A stretch of 64,000 nt of DNA from Agromyces fucosus (GTDB lineage Bacteria; Actinomycetota; Actinomycetes; Actinomycetales; Microbacteriaceae), in NCBI RefSeq assembly GCF_004134865.1, contig NZ_SDPO01000003.1, positions 372,001 through 436,000 on the forward strand, written 5' to 3'. A program made the translations under genes and the position numbers. Shown piece after piece: positions 1-10,528 of the stretch (within the stretch, counting starts at the first letter, position 1; each line of letters starts with the position of its first letter). The notes beneath the pieces are model-generated. The model did no database searches and had not been told where the DNA came from. It worked only from the letters and a program-made list of their open reading frames with translations.

Positions 1-1023
1 CCCGATGCGCGCGGCGACTTCTGGCGGGTGCAGCCGTGGGTCGAGATCCCCGCGGCATCCGCGATCCGCCCCGCCTCGTACGCGGCGCTCGCGACGGGCG
101 CGGCAGCGACGGATGCCACGGCCGGTGCCGGCCCGCTCGCCGGCAGCCGCATCGGCGTTCCTCGCATGTACGTCAACGCCGACCCCGAGGCCGGCACCGC
201 CGAGCCCGGCCGCACGCCCGGCATCGGCGGTGCGACCGGGCAGCGCATCGAGACCCGCGCCTCGGTGATCGAGCTCTGGGAGGCGGCCCGCCGCGACCTC
301 GAGACTGCGGGCGCCGAGGTCGTGCTCGTCGACTTCCCCGTCGTGTCGAACTACGAGGGCGACCGCCCGGGCGCGCCCACGATCGAGACGCGGGGTCTCG
401 TGAGCCACGAGTACCTGCGCCGCGAGATCGTCGACCTCTCGGCTTGGGCCTGGAACGACTTCCTCGACGCGAACGGCGATCCGGCCCTGCACGCCCTCGC
501 CGACGTCGACGGCGAGCGCATCTTCCCGCAGCCCGAGGGCGCCCTGCCCGACCGGTACACGGGCTTCGAGGACGACATCGCCGAGTACCCCGAGTGGGCG
601 CGCTCGCACCCCGGTGCCACGCTCGCCGACATGCCCGAGCTCGAAGCGGGGCTGCGCGGCCTCGAGGAGACGCGGCGCATCGACCTCGAGCAGTGGATGG
701 ACGACCTCGGCCTCGACGCCGTCGCCTTCCCCGCCGTCGCCGACGTCGGCCCTGCCGACATGGACGTGAACGAGGCATCCGCCGATCTCGGCTGGCGCAA
801 CGGCGTCTGGGTCGCGAACGGCAACCTCGTGCCGCGCCACCTCGGCATCCCGACCGTCACGGTGCCGATGGGGCTCCTGCGTGACATCCGGATGCCGGTG
901 GGCCTCACGTTCGCCGGACGCGCCTACGACGACTCCGCCCTGCTCGCGCTCGCTGCGGCGTTCGAGGCGCTGCCGGCCTCGACCGCGAGGCGCGTGGCGC
1001 CGCCGCGGACGCCCTCGCTCTGA
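1..1023 (+). CDS. Amidase-signature family protein, C-terminal part (5' truncated)
   Basis: The frame is open from the first base, so the gene begins upstream of the window and its Ser-Ser-Lys catalytic core is not visible. What is visible is about 340 residues with the usual end of an amidase-signature enzyme: GIPTVTVPMG near visible residue 290, then MPVGLTFAGRAYDD and an ALAAAFE helix. The family hydrolyses amide bonds (amidases, GatA, allophanate hydrolase and others); the substrate cannot be told from this part. The next gene on the same strand starts 62 bases downstream from its own promoter-like box. Confidence 0.85.
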   Translation, partial: PDARGDFWRVQPWVEIPAASAIRPASYAALATGAAATDATAGAGPLAGSRIGVPRMYVNADPEAGTAEPGRTPGIGGATGQRIETRASVIELWEAARRDLETAGAEVVLVDFPVVSNYEGDRPGAPTIETRGLVSHEYLRREIVDLSAWAWNDFLDANGDPALHALADVDGERIFPQPEGALPDRYTGFEDDIAEYPEWARSHPGATLADMPELEAGLRGLEETRRIDLEQWMDDLGLDAVAFPAVADVGPADMDVNEASADLGWRNGVWVANGNLVPRHLGIPTVTVPMGLLRDIRMPVGLTFAGRAYDDSALLALAAAFEALPASTARRVAPPRTPSL

Positions 1024-1073
1024 GCGGGGCGCGAGTGCGGGCGCGGCGGCCGGTCCCGCGGCGCCGCCGGGGT

Positions 1074-1079
1074 TAGTCT
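1074..1079 (+). promoter_or_regulatory. -10 box of a leaderless promoter for the HNH gene
   Basis: TAGTCT lies six bases before the ATG at 1086, the spacing expected if transcription begins at the start codon. No Shine-Dalgarno sequence precedes the ATG. No convincing -35 box is seen. Confidence 0.5.
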
Positions 1080-1085
1080 GACGCC

Positions 1086-1457
1086 ATGGCGGTCAGTCGG
1101 AGCCGTACGGCGGTCTACGCGCGTCGGCGCAAACGTCGCATGGCGCAGCACACGCACGACCTCAGTGACGAGCAGTGGGCCGCGCTCGCCGCCGAGTGGC
1201 AGGGGTGCGCGTACTGCGGTGCGAGCGACCGGCCGCTGCAGCGCGACTGCGTGCAGCCCATCTCGCGCGGCGGTCGCTACACGCTCGGCAACGTGGTTCC
1301 CGCGTGCGGCTCGTGCAACGCCAGCAAGTCCAACGACGAGGTGACGTCGTGGATGCGTCGCAAGAAGCTCGACGAGCGCGCCTTCCTGCTGCGGCACTAC
1401 GAGGTCGGCATGCTGATGGCCGCGCGATTCCCGAATCCGGATGCTTCGCCCGAGTGA
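1086..1457 (+). CDS. HNH endonuclease-family protein
   Basis: A 123-residue protein with a basic N-terminus (residues 1-20) and a zinc-binding HNH/McrA-type module: CAYC at residues 41-44, then QPISRGGRYTLGNVVPAC with N69, and the second pair CGSC at 74-77 followed by N78. In most HNH nucleases the residue before the V-x-P motif is the metal-binding/catalytic His (DHV-P); here it is Cys55 (RDCVQPIS), so classical HNH chemistry may be altered or absent. It is a single gene, transcribed from its own likely leaderless promoter, and converges on the HAAS gene at 1488. Family assignment is firm; activity is uncertain. Confidence 0.85.
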   Translation: MAVSRSRTAVYARRRKRRMAQHTHDLSDEQWAALAAEWQGCAYCGASDRPLQRDCVQPISRGGRYTLGNVVPACGSCNASKSNDEVTSWMRRKKLDERAFLLRHYEVGMLMAARFPNPDASPE

Positions 1458-1487
1458 GTCGCGCATTCAGCTGGTGCGAGCACGCGC

Positions 1488-2498
1488 TCAGTTGCTGAGG
1501 ATCGGGGCGCGGGTCGGCGTCAGCCGGCGGACGTGGAGCACGATGTCGAGCACGAAGACCAGCATGATGCCGATGAGGCAGACGCGCGTGACGTCATCGG
1601 CGGCGGGCGAGACGAAGATGGGGCCTGCCGTGAGGCTCCACGTCACCAGGGCGAGGAAGGCGACGTCGTTCGCGATCGAGATCAGGCGGATCGTGCGGGT
1701 GTAGCGGCCGGCGATGAGCAGCGCCAACCCGACGGCGAAGGCCATGGCCCAGAGCACCACGAACCAGGGTGCGCGCCACGCGAGGAACTCGGGGTCGAAC
1801 ACGAAGGCCTCGATGACCGGCTGCGGCAGCCCGGGGGCGATCACTGCCAACCAGGGCAGCGCGATCAGCACGGAAGCACCGAGCGCGCCGAACGACATGG
1901 CGAGCACGAGGCCCGCGCGGTTGACTCGGTCGCGGTCGAGCACCTGAGGTGGGATATGCGGCGCCACCCGCGGCTCGGCCTGCGGTGCGCTGTCAGTCGC
2001 AGCATCGGTGGCATCCCGCCGATGCCTGATGATCGCGGCGATGAGCGTCAGCGTGATCATGAATCCCGGCCACCAGAACGCGCCGAGCCCCCCGCTGAGC
2101 CACCAGGCGGGCAACGGCGCCCACCAGGCGCCTGCGACGCCGGCCGACTCCGCCCACTCGGCGACTCCCGGGTCGGCGTACGCGATCGGGAGAGTGACCG
2201 CCCACTGCAGGGCGACGCCGCCGAGGGCGAACCAGGCGAAACCCGGTGCATCCGCCGGGCGGATCACGGTGAACCCGGCGGGGCGGTAGCGATCGGCAAC
2301 CTCCTGCGGTCGGCCGAAGGCGGCGAGCAGCTCCATGACCATCGGCTCGTCGGCGGGTCGATCGGCCTCGTCGGCACGACCGGCGAGCTCCTCGCGCAGG
2401 AGCGACCGGAGTTCGAAGCCGACGTCGGCTCGTTGTCGCCGAGGAATGCGCCCGACGACGTCGCCGACGTAGCTCTCGATGATGGCGTTCGGATCCAT
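1488..2498 (-). CDS. HAAS-domain multi-pass membrane protein
   Basis: A 336-residue protein with a cytoplasmic helical head of about 80 residues (IESYVGDVVGRIPRRQRADV, then a conserved AAFGRPQEVADRYRP) typical of the HAAS signalling / DUF1700-like family, followed by about six hydrophobic segments. These proteins are normally encoded directly behind a PadR repressor and often act as membrane sensors or with an ABC exporter; no exporter is present here. The start ATG (2498) is one base after the stop codon of the padR gene, so the two are translationally linked. The actual signal is unknown. Confidence 0.8.
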   Translation of the reverse strand: MDPNAIIESYVGDVVGRIPRRQRADVGFELRSLLREELAGRADEADRPADEPMVMELLAAFGRPQEVADRYRPAGFTVIRPADAPGFAWFALGGVALQWAVTLPIAYADPGVAEWAESAGVAGAWWAPLPAWWLSGGLGAFWWPGFMITLTLIAAIIRHRRDATDAATDSAPQAEPRVAPHIPPQVLDRDRVNRAGLVLAMSFGALGASVLIALPWLAVIAPGLPQPVIEAFVFDPEFLAWRAPWFVVLWAMAFAVGLALLIAGRYTRTIRLISIANDVAFLALVTWSLTAGPIFVSPAADDVTRVCLIGIMLVFVLDIVLHVRRLTPTRAPILSN

Positions 2499-2499
2499 G

Positions 2500-2844
2500 T
2501 CAGTTCTCCTCGTGCAACAGTGCGGCGACGACCGAGGTCAGCGACCCCCACGCGGCGGTCAGGTCGCGGTAGCTCTCGGCCCCGGCAGGGCTCAGCGTGT
2601 AGTAGCGGCGGGGCGGCCCGTCGTCGATGCGCCACTCGGAGGCGAGGAGCCCCTGCCCCTCGAGCCGGCGGAGCAGCGGGTAGAGCGTGCCCTCCTCGAT
2701 CGGCATGCCGCGCTCGGCGAGCGCCTGGCGCAGGGAGTAGCCGTACTGAGGCGCCTGCAGTTGCGAGAGCACGGCGAGCACGAGCACGCCCTTGCGCAGA
2801 TCCTGCTCGAGCTTGCCCGTCTGCTCGGGTCGACCCTCTACCAT
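2500..2844 (-). CDS. PadR family transcriptional regulator
   Basis: A 114-residue winged-helix repressor of the PadR type: RKGVLVLAVLSQLQAPQYGYSL followed by the recognition region GTLYPLLRRLEGQGLL and the wing GPPRRYYTLSPAG. An in-frame ATG at 2880 would add 12 residues, but a promoter (TTGAAG, 17 bases, TAATGT) lies exactly across that extension and ends seven bases before the ATG at 2844, so the message is probably leaderless and 2844 is the start. It is the first gene of a two-gene operon with the HAAS membrane protein and most likely represses its own promoter, as PadR proteins usually do. Confidence 0.88.
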   Translation of the reverse strand: MVEGRPEQTGKLEQDLRKGVLVLAVLSQLQAPQYGYSLRQALAERGMPIEEGTLYPLLRRLEGQGLLASEWRIDDGPPRRYYTLSPAGAESYRDLTAAWGSLTSVVAALLHEEN

Positions 2845-2851
2845 GCGGCCC

Positions 2852-2880
2852 ACATTACATAGAGTCATACAGTACTTCAA
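2852..2880 (-). promoter_or_regulatory. Promoter of the padR-HAAS operon
   Basis: On the minus strand TTGAAG (2875-2880) and TAATGT (2852-2857) are separated by 17 bases. The -10 box ends seven bases before the ATG at 2844. The AT-rich spacer around TATGACTCTATG is the likely PadR operator. Confidence 0.55.
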
Positions 2881-2937
2881 CGGTAGCCCAGCGGATGCCG
2901 CGGCGGTTCCTTTCCTCGCCCAGCGCGAGGGGCACCG

Positions 2938-3528
2938 TCAGAGCGGCCGAGACTCCTCGACGGCTCGGCGCAGCCCGGCCGGGTTGAACAGCCGGAGCGC
3001 GGTCGATGACAGAACCGTCGTCGGTGCGCCGAGGAGCCGGCCCGCGATGATCTCCAGTTCGAAGGTGGACTCGCTCCCTCTCACCGGATCCGTCTCGGCG
3101 AGCAGCTCGAACTCGTCGGCCTCCTGCCCGATCGCCAGTGGGCCCATGATGCGGACGTTCGAGGCGCCGTGCTCGCCGAACGCACGCAGGAGTTCGCTGC
3201 GCCGCAGTGTCAGGCGCTCGCCGAGCGGCAACTGATCGAAGCGCTCGTGAGCAACCGGGGACGCCGAGCCGCCCGCACGACGTGGCTCGCCCTCATGGTC
3301 CACATCACCCGCCCTGGGCGCGCCGCCCGTTTCACCTCTGCTGTCCGCGACCAGTGACGTGCCTCGGCCGCGAGCTGCGGCGAAGTCCGCGACCGCCTCG
3401 CGCAGGACCGACTTCTTCGTGGCTCTCAAGAAGTAGGCCATCTCCGAGACGAGACGATCGGTCGCAACATCCACCTTGATCGACTTCTCGTCGAGCTGCT
3501 TCTCGTTGATCTGCTTCTCGCTGATCAC
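2938..3528 (-). CDS. Ribbon-helix-helix protein fused to a degenerate nucleotidyltransferase domain
   Basis: A 196-residue protein in two parts. Residues 1-50 (KSIKVDVATDRLVSEMAYFL, then KSVLREAVADFAAARG) look like a ribbon-helix-helix or antitoxin-type DNA-binding segment. After a polar linker, residues about 95-196 (ERLTLRRSELLRAFGEHGA, NVRIMGPLAIGQEADEFELL) follow the pattern of MNT/MntA nucleotidyltransferases. The catalytic GS-x10-DxD signature is not kept: GP replaces GS and the DxD acids are lost, so it should be inactive. GTG start, preceded by a strong AGGAGG eight bases upstream region. It stands alone without an obvious toxin partner; a stand-alone regulator or orphan antitoxin is the best reading. 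Confidence 0.6.
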   Translation of the reverse strand: MISEKQINEKQLDEKSIKVDVATDRLVSEMAYFLRATKKSVLREAVADFAAARGRGTSLVADSRGETGGAPRAGDVDHEGEPRRAGGSASPVAHERFDQLPLGERLTLRRSELLRAFGEHGASNVRIMGPLAIGQEADEFELLAETDPVRGSESTFELEIIAGRLLGAPTTVLSSTALRLFNPAGLRRAVEESRPL

Positions 3529-3763
3529 TTGCCTCCTCTGATGGTGTCGCGTCGTGTGGTCGTGGAGACCGGAGGTGGGTGTTCTGCCTCAGATTCGGTG
3601 CCGAAGTGCCGAAGTGCCGCCGATCTGTAGAGCACACTCCACCACGATCGCTCGACCAGATCGGGTACGCCCCAAGGCTCGTGGATGCGCGCCTCGGCGC
3701 TCATGCTGTGCAGGACGAGTGCGGTGCGAACCGCGCGTCGCAGCCCCGAAGCGGCGACCCTGT

Positions 3764-5404
3764 TCAGCGCACCTCGACGGTGACCTCGTCGAGGCCGGTG
3801 GCGCCGTCGGGCACGACGCCCTGGCGCTTCGCGGTCTGCACCTCGCCGTCAGCCCCGAGGGCGCGCACGCGAACGGTGTGCGAGCCGGCCGAGGCATCCG
3901 CCCACTCGTACTTCCACTGCACCCACGTGTCGTCGTTGATCGCCGTCGCGAGCTCGGCGTCGCGCCATTCGCCGTCGTCGATCTGCACCTGGACCCCGGC
4001 GATGCCGACGTGCTGGTGCCAGGCGACGCCCGCGAGCATCGCGGAGCCGGGGGAGACCGACTGCCCCTGACGGGGCACGTCGATGCGCGAGGAGAGCTTG
4101 ATGGGCCCGCGTTCGCTCCAGCCGCGGTCGGTCCAGTACGCGGATGCCGCGTCGAACCGCGTCACCTCGAGGTCGACGACCCACTTCGTGGCCGAGACGT
4201 AGCCGTAGAGTCCGGGCACGACCATGCGCACCGGGAAGCCATGCTCGGCCGGCAGTGGTTCGCCGTTCATGCCGACGGCGAGGATCGCGTCGCGATCGTC
4301 CTGCAGCACCTCGAGGGGCGTCGACGCCGTGAACCCGTCAATGCTTCGAGAGAGCACCATGTCGGCGTCGGCCGACGGGCCGGCCTCGGCGAGCAGTTCG
4401 CGGATCGGGTAGCCGAGCCACACGGCGTTGCCGATGAGTCCTCCGCCGACCTCGTTCGACACGCACGCGAGGGTCGTGACGCTCTCGTCGAGGGGGAGCG
4501 CGAGCAGTTCGTCCCACGTCAGCGTGATCTCGCGATCGACGAGGCCGTGGATGCGCAGGCTCCAGTCGGCCGGATCGACCGCCGGCACGGCGAGGGCGGT
4601 GTCGATGCGGTAGAACTCCGCGTTCGGCGTGACGACCGGGGCGAGGCCGTCGATGCCGAGCTCGGCGCCTGCCGGCACCGTCACCGTGCTCGCGGCCTTG
4701 GGCAGGGTGATCGCCTCGCGTACGGCGGTGACCGCGCGGGCGCCGGCCTGCAGGGCGTAGCCGCCGAGGGCGGCGAGCGCCCCGAGCGCCACGGCGCCGC
4801 CCGCCCATCCGAGGAAGCGGCGGCGGTCGACGCCTGTCGGCGGCGGCGTCGCAGTCGGCGGCGTCGCTGAGTCGAAGGACGATTCCCGCGACGCGCCGGT
4901 CTCGGCCGCGCGTGTCGGCTCGATGGTCCTGCGACTCAGCGTGTCAGGCGCGGGCGCGGGCGCGAGCCGTCGCAGGAGGAACGTCAGCGCGAGCATGGCC
5001 GCGATCGCCGCCACAGCCGAGGGCACGATCGCGAGCATGGAGGCGTTCGCCCGGCTCGCCGCGGCGACGGCGCCGACGACGCCCACTGCGCCGACGACGA
5101 CCATGCCCCAGGGCGGCCGTCTCGCCTCGAGCACTCCGGCCGCGCCGGCGACCGCGAGCAGCACGAGCCCGATGCCCACGAGCAGCGCGGCCTTGTCGCC
5201 CGTGCCGAAGAGGGCGATCGCGGCGTCCTTCGCCCAGGGTGGCGCAAGATCGATGAGGAGCGACCCGACGACCACCAAGGGGCTCGAGGCCGGGGCGACG
5301 AAGGCGGCGACGAGCTGCCCGACACCGACTCCGAAGGCGACGGATGCCACGCCCGCCACGGCGGGCAGCACCCATCCCCGGGCAGGTCCGCTCGTCTCGG
5401 GCAT
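3764..5404 (-). CDS. Membrane-anchored molybdopterin oxidoreductase (sulfite-oxidase fold)
   Basis: A 546-residue protein. Residues 10-145 hold four to five hydrophobic segments; then a proline-rich linker; then a twin-arginine motif DRRRFLGWAGG (residues 193-203) leading into another hydrophobic segment; then an extracytoplasmic sulfite-oxidase-type Moco domain (about 240-450) with the Moco-binding cysteine in TLACVSNEVGGG (Cys314), and a C-terminal dimerisation/Ig-like domain. This matches the five-span actinobacterial Moco proteins (Streptomyces Sco3746 type) in which Sec inserts the first helices and Tat the last. Start ATG 5404 was preferred over an upstream frame that overlaps the divergent gene. 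Substrate unknown; an electron-transfer partner is not encoded nearby. Confidence 0.85.
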   Translation of the reverse strand: MPETSGPARGWVLPAVAGVASVAFGVGVGQLVAAFVAPASSPLVVVGSLLIDLAPPWAKDAAIALFGTGDKAALLVGIGLVLLAVAGAAGVLEARRPPWGMVVVGAVGVVGAVAAASRANASMLAIVPSAVAAIAAMLALTFLLRRLAPAPAPDTLSRRTIEPTRAAETGASRESSFDSATPPTATPPPTGVDRRRFLGWAGGAVALGALAALGGYALQAGARAVTAVREAITLPKAASTVTVPAGAELGIDGLAPVVTPNAEFYRIDTALAVPAVDPADWSLRIHGLVDREITLTWDELLALPLDESVTTLACVSNEVGGGLIGNAVWLGYPIRELLAEAGPSADADMVLSRSIDGFTASTPLEVLQDDRDAILAVGMNGEPLPAEHGFPVRMVVPGLYGYVSATKWVVDLEVTRFDAASAYWTDRGWSERGPIKLSSRIDVPRQGQSVSPGSAMLAGVAWHQHVGIAGVQVQIDDGEWRDAELATAINDDTWVQWKYEWADASAGSHTVRVRALGADGEVQTAKRQGVVPDGATGLDEVTVEVR

Positions 5405-5560
5405 GCGCACAGCGTACGCTCGTCGAGCTCGCGCGGGCTGCGCGGCATCCGCTCTGCCGAAGTATCCGGTCCTGCCGAGGCGGCTGCTCTGCCGGATGTC
5501 ACCGCCCCATGTCAGAATCGTGAGTCGCGGGCGCGCGCCCGCGTTGAGGGGAGCAGCCGA

Positions 5561-7897
<2,337 letters not shown>

Positions 7898-7899
7898 GG

Positions 7900-7985
7900 C
7901 CGGGCACGGCCCGACGACCCGCGCGCCTCGCATCGCTCGTGCAGCGTGCAGCGAGCGAGCGGCGACGGGTCGTCGGGCCGCCCGG
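7900..7985. terminator. Large inverted repeat between convergent genes, bidirectional terminator
   Basis: A perfect 15-bp inverted repeat, CGGCCCGACGACCCG at 7907-7921 and its complement at 7966-7980, is extended by CCGGG/CCCGG outside a two-base bulge. The enclosed loop holds a second stem, TCGCTCG/CGAGCGA. It sits exactly between two converging coding regions. Confidence 0.7.
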
Positions 7986-7990
7986 CGTGG

Positions 7991-8755
7991 TTACGGACTG
8001 ACGTACGTCTGCCGCTGGATCGTCGGCTGCGGCGGCACCGCCGGGAGCCAGTCCGGTTCCTCGTCGGGGAACTCGTCGTCGGGCGCGGCGGGCGCCGCCG
8101 ACTCGGCCGCTTCGGCCACCTCGGCCGCGTCGGGCGGCGGCAGCGTGCCGAGTCGATCGACCTGCTCCGTGAGGGCGTCGAGCACCGAGCGCAACTGGAT
8201 CTGGGCGACCTGCGCATAGGTGCGCACGTACTCGATCTCGGGCATCGACGGCAGCGGGATGCTCGCCGTCGTCGTCGCAGGTTCGGCCGGCGCGGCAGCC
8301 GCGGTCGCGGCGGCGCGCTCCTGTGCCTCGCGATACTGGGTGCGGGCCGTGATCACGAGATCCCGGGCGTACTCCTCGGCGTCGGCGACCGCCTTGTCGG
8401 CGATCACCTGGGCCTGTGAGAGCAGACCGACGGCGCCCAGCGTGACCTCGCGCTCGAGGTCGGCGGAGTCGGACGTGCGGAGCTTGGTGTTCTCGGCACG
8501 GAGTTCGGCGAGTTCGCGCCGGTTCTCCGCGAGCTCCCGAAGGTTCTCGGCCAGTGCCGCCCGTACCTCCTCGATCGTGCGCGCGAGGTCGGCCACGTAC
8601 GCGTCCACTTCGGAGCGGTCGTAGCCCCCGAGCGGGCGTGAGGCGAACTTCACCGTACCCGTCTCGGGCAGGCGCGAGACGGCGGCGACGAGGCCGCCTT
8701 CGGGTGCCGGCGGGCCCTGGATCAGGAGTTCGTCTGCGTCGTCCCAAGTGGTCAT
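7991..8755 (-). CDS. DivIVA-domain coiled-coil protein
   Basis: A 254-residue protein with a DivIVA-like N-terminal motif, GYDRSEVDAYVADL (about 43-56), then a long heptad-rich helix (RELAENRRELAELRAENTKL) to about residue 155 and an acidic, alanine/proline-rich tail. DivIVA/Wag31 proteins sit at curved membrane and organise polar growth or division; this is shorter and more divergent than the essential Wag31. The start ATG overlaps the stop of the flavohaemoglobin gene by four bases (ATGA), so it is the last gene of the globin operon. Why a scaffold protein is co-expressed with two globins is not obvious. Confidence 0.75.
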   Translation of the reverse strand: MTTWDDADELLIQGPPAPEGGLVAAVSRLPETGTVKFASRPLGGYDRSEVDAYVADLARTIEEVRAALAENLRELAENRRELAELRAENTKLRTSDSADLEREVTLGAVGLLSQAQVIADKAVADAEEYARDLVITARTQYREAQERAAATAAAAPAEPATTTASIPLPSMPEIEYVRTYAQVAQIQLRSVLDALTEQVDRLGTLPPPDAAEVAEAAESAAPAAPDDEFPDEEPDWLPAVPPQPTIQRQTYVSP

Positions 8756-9942
8756 CGGGCACTTCCCATCGGTTCTTCCACGAGCGGCGACGGCTGCGGG
8801 TCACGCAGCCCGTCCTCATCGAGTGTGGCGAACAGTTCGAAACGGATGTCGGGTGACGGCACACCGAGCTCGCGCAGCCGGGAGGCGGTGTGGCGCACCA
8901 TGGACGGCGATCCGCAGATCATCGCGAGGGCGCCGGGGGTGACGCCGGCCTCAGCCGCGGCGTCGCTCACGAGCCCCTTGTGACCGGGGTAGCTCCGGTC
9001 GTCGGACACGACCGGTGTGTAGCTGAACCACGGTCGACCGGTCAGGCTCTGCATGAGGCGGTTCTCGTACAGGTTCCACGGGACTCGAGCGCCGTGGAGC
9101 AGGTGCACGCGCGGGGCGTCTCCGGTCGCCTGCCACTGCAGGTCGATGCGTTCCAGGTGGGCACGGAGCGGCGCGAGGCCGGTTCCGCCGGCGACCATGA
9201 CGAGGTCTCGATCGCGGTCGGCCTCGTCGAGCGTCAACTCCTGCCCGACCGCCGAGCCGAGCCGCAGCACGTCACCGGCCTTCAGTCGCCGCACCATGGC
9301 GCCGGAGACCTGCCCGCCCGGTACCAGTTGCACGTGGAACTCGATCGTGCCGTCCTGCCGCGGCGCGTTGGCGGCGCTGAAGTAGCGCCACAGGCGCGGG
9401 GCGTACGGCGTCTCGACGGCGAACGACTGCCCGGGCTCGAACGGGAGGTCGGGTTCGGGGCGCACGTGCACGATCGCGACGTCCATGCTTCGTCGCTCGA
9501 CCGCGGTGACGTGCCCCGCCCAGGAGGCCGGGCTGCTCAGCTCCGACTCCTCGGCGGCCTGCACCATCGCGGTCGCGATGACGCCGTACGCGCCGGCCCA
9601 GTCCTCGGCGAGCTCCGGAGTCCAGAGGTCGCCGAGGAAGTGCTCCAGGGTGGTGAGCAGGGAGAGGCCGACCGCGTCGTAGTGCTCCGCGATGACCTCG
9701 AACCTGCGGTGGTCGCGGCCGAGCTGCTGGATGAACGCGGTCACCTCGTCGAGTTGATCGACGTTGGAGACGATGCGCCCGAGCGCGCCGACGAGTCGGT
9801 CGCGCTGGGTCGCCATCGCGACCGGGAACATCGCCCGGAGCTCGGGGTGCGTGTAGAAGAGGTGCGAGTAGAAGAAGAGCGGCACCTCGTCGCCGAGCGA
9901 CTCGGCCAGCGACCAGGTGTGCTTCAGCGCAGCGGTGTCCAC
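8752..9942 (-). CDS. Flavohaemoglobin-like globin with FAD/NAD reductase domain
   Basis: A 396-residue protein: globin domain 1-135 with the proximal haem ligand in GRDHRRF (His78) and YTHPELRAMFP in the distal region; an FAD-binding barrel from about 145 with RLWRYFSAAN; and a nucleotide-binding domain with GGTGLAPLRAHL (about 255) and the ICGSP loop near 345. The layout is that of Hmp-type nitric oxide dioxygenases, which turn NO into nitrate with NAD(P)H. It starts with GTG four bases after the truncated haemoglobin stop and overlaps the DivIVA-like gene, so the three form one operon. Nitric oxide or oxygen chemistry is the likely role. Confidence 0.87.
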   Translation of the reverse strand: MDTAALKHTWSLAESLGDEVPLFFYSHLFYTHPELRAMFPVAMATQRDRLVGALGRIVSNVDQLDEVTAFIQQLGRDHRRFEVIAEHYDAVGLSLLTTLEHFLGDLWTPELAEDWAGAYGVIATAMVQAAEESELSSPASWAGHVTAVERRSMDVAIVHVRPEPDLPFEPGQSFAVETPYAPRLWRYFSAANAPRQDGTIEFHVQLVPGGQVSGAMVRRLKAGDVLRLGSAVGQELTLDEADRDRDLVMVAGGTGLAPLRAHLERIDLQWQATGDAPRVHLLHGARVPWNLYENRLMQSLTGRPWFSYTPVVSDDRSYPGHKGLVSDAAAEAGVTPGALAMICGSPSMVRHTASRLRELGVPSPDIRFELFATLDEDGLRDPQPSPLVEEPMGSAR

Positions 9943-9946
9943 GCCG

Positions 9947-10351
9947 TCAGTCTTGCGTCGCGCCGACCTCGACGATGTCGGGTTGCGTCGCGGCGACGGC
10001 GGTCACGGTGCGGTCGACGATCTCGGACGGAACACCGGCTTCGGTGAGCGCAGCGATCAGGTGCTCGGCGACGGCGCCGAACTCCTCGGCCGTGATGCCC
10101 ATGTTCGCGTGGGCCGCACGCAGGTCGCGTCCCTCGTAGGCGACCGGGCCGCCCATGACCTGGGAGACGAGCGCGACCTGGTGCCGCTTGAGGCGGACCA
10201 TCTCGATGCCCTCGAAGTGCTTCAGCAGTCGGTCGTCGGCGAGCACCAGCTCGTAGAACCGGTTGACGACGGCGGTGACGGCGGGTGCGCCTCCGACGGC
10301 TGCGTAGTCGCTCTGGGCTTCGGGTTGGGTCTGCAGATCGAGGGAGTTCAT
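9947..10351 (-). CDS. Group I-type truncated haemoglobin
   Basis: A 134-residue globin with the truncated-haemoglobin pattern YAAVGGAPAVTAVVNRFYE, LADDRLLKHFEG, KRHQVALVSQVMGGPVAYEGRDL and the proximal histidine in RAAHANMGI (His81). Such proteins bind oxygen or NO. It is the first gene of the operon trHb - flavohaemoglobin - DivIVA-like, with four bases to the next start. A sigma-70 type promoter lies 40-70 bases upstream. No strong Shine-Dalgarno sequence precedes the ATG. Confidence 0.88.
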   Translation of the reverse strand: MNSLDLQTQPEAQSDYAAVGGAPAVTAVVNRFYELVLADDRLLKHFEGIEMVRLKRHQVALVSQVMGGPVAYEGRDLRAAHANMGITAEEFGAVAEHLIAALTEAGVPSEIVDRTVTAVAATQPDIVEVGATQD

Positions 10352-10390
10352 TCGGGCGTCCGTTCGGTAGGGGGGTGTGAGGACTTCCCT

Positions 10391-10420
10391 TTCCTAGCAG
10401 AACGCGCCCCCTCAGATCAA
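10391..10420 (-). promoter_or_regulatory. Promoter of the globin operon
   Basis: On the minus strand TTGATC (10415-10420) and TAGGAA (10391-10396) are 18 bases apart. An AAAGCTTT palindrome just upstream of the -35 box is a possible regulator site. Confidence 0.5.
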
Positions 10421-10516
10421 AGCTTTTCTGCATGTCGCGTGGGTTCGGAGCGGGCGTTCAGTCCCGTCTGGCACCCTTCGTCCCCAGCTTTCGTCCTCGG
10501 CTTCCGTCGCCGCGGA

Positions 10517-10522
10517 TAGGCT
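10517..10522 (+). promoter_or_regulatory. -10 box of a leaderless promoter
   Basis: TAGGCT ends six bases before the GTG start at 10529; no ribosome binding site lies between. Confidence 0.45.
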
Positions 10523-10528
10523 GGTCGG

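Noticed and set aside
1533-2987. Long plus-strand frame opposite the HAAS and PadR genes
   Set aside because: The composition is that of a shadow frame and it is covered by two recognised minus-strand genes in an operon.
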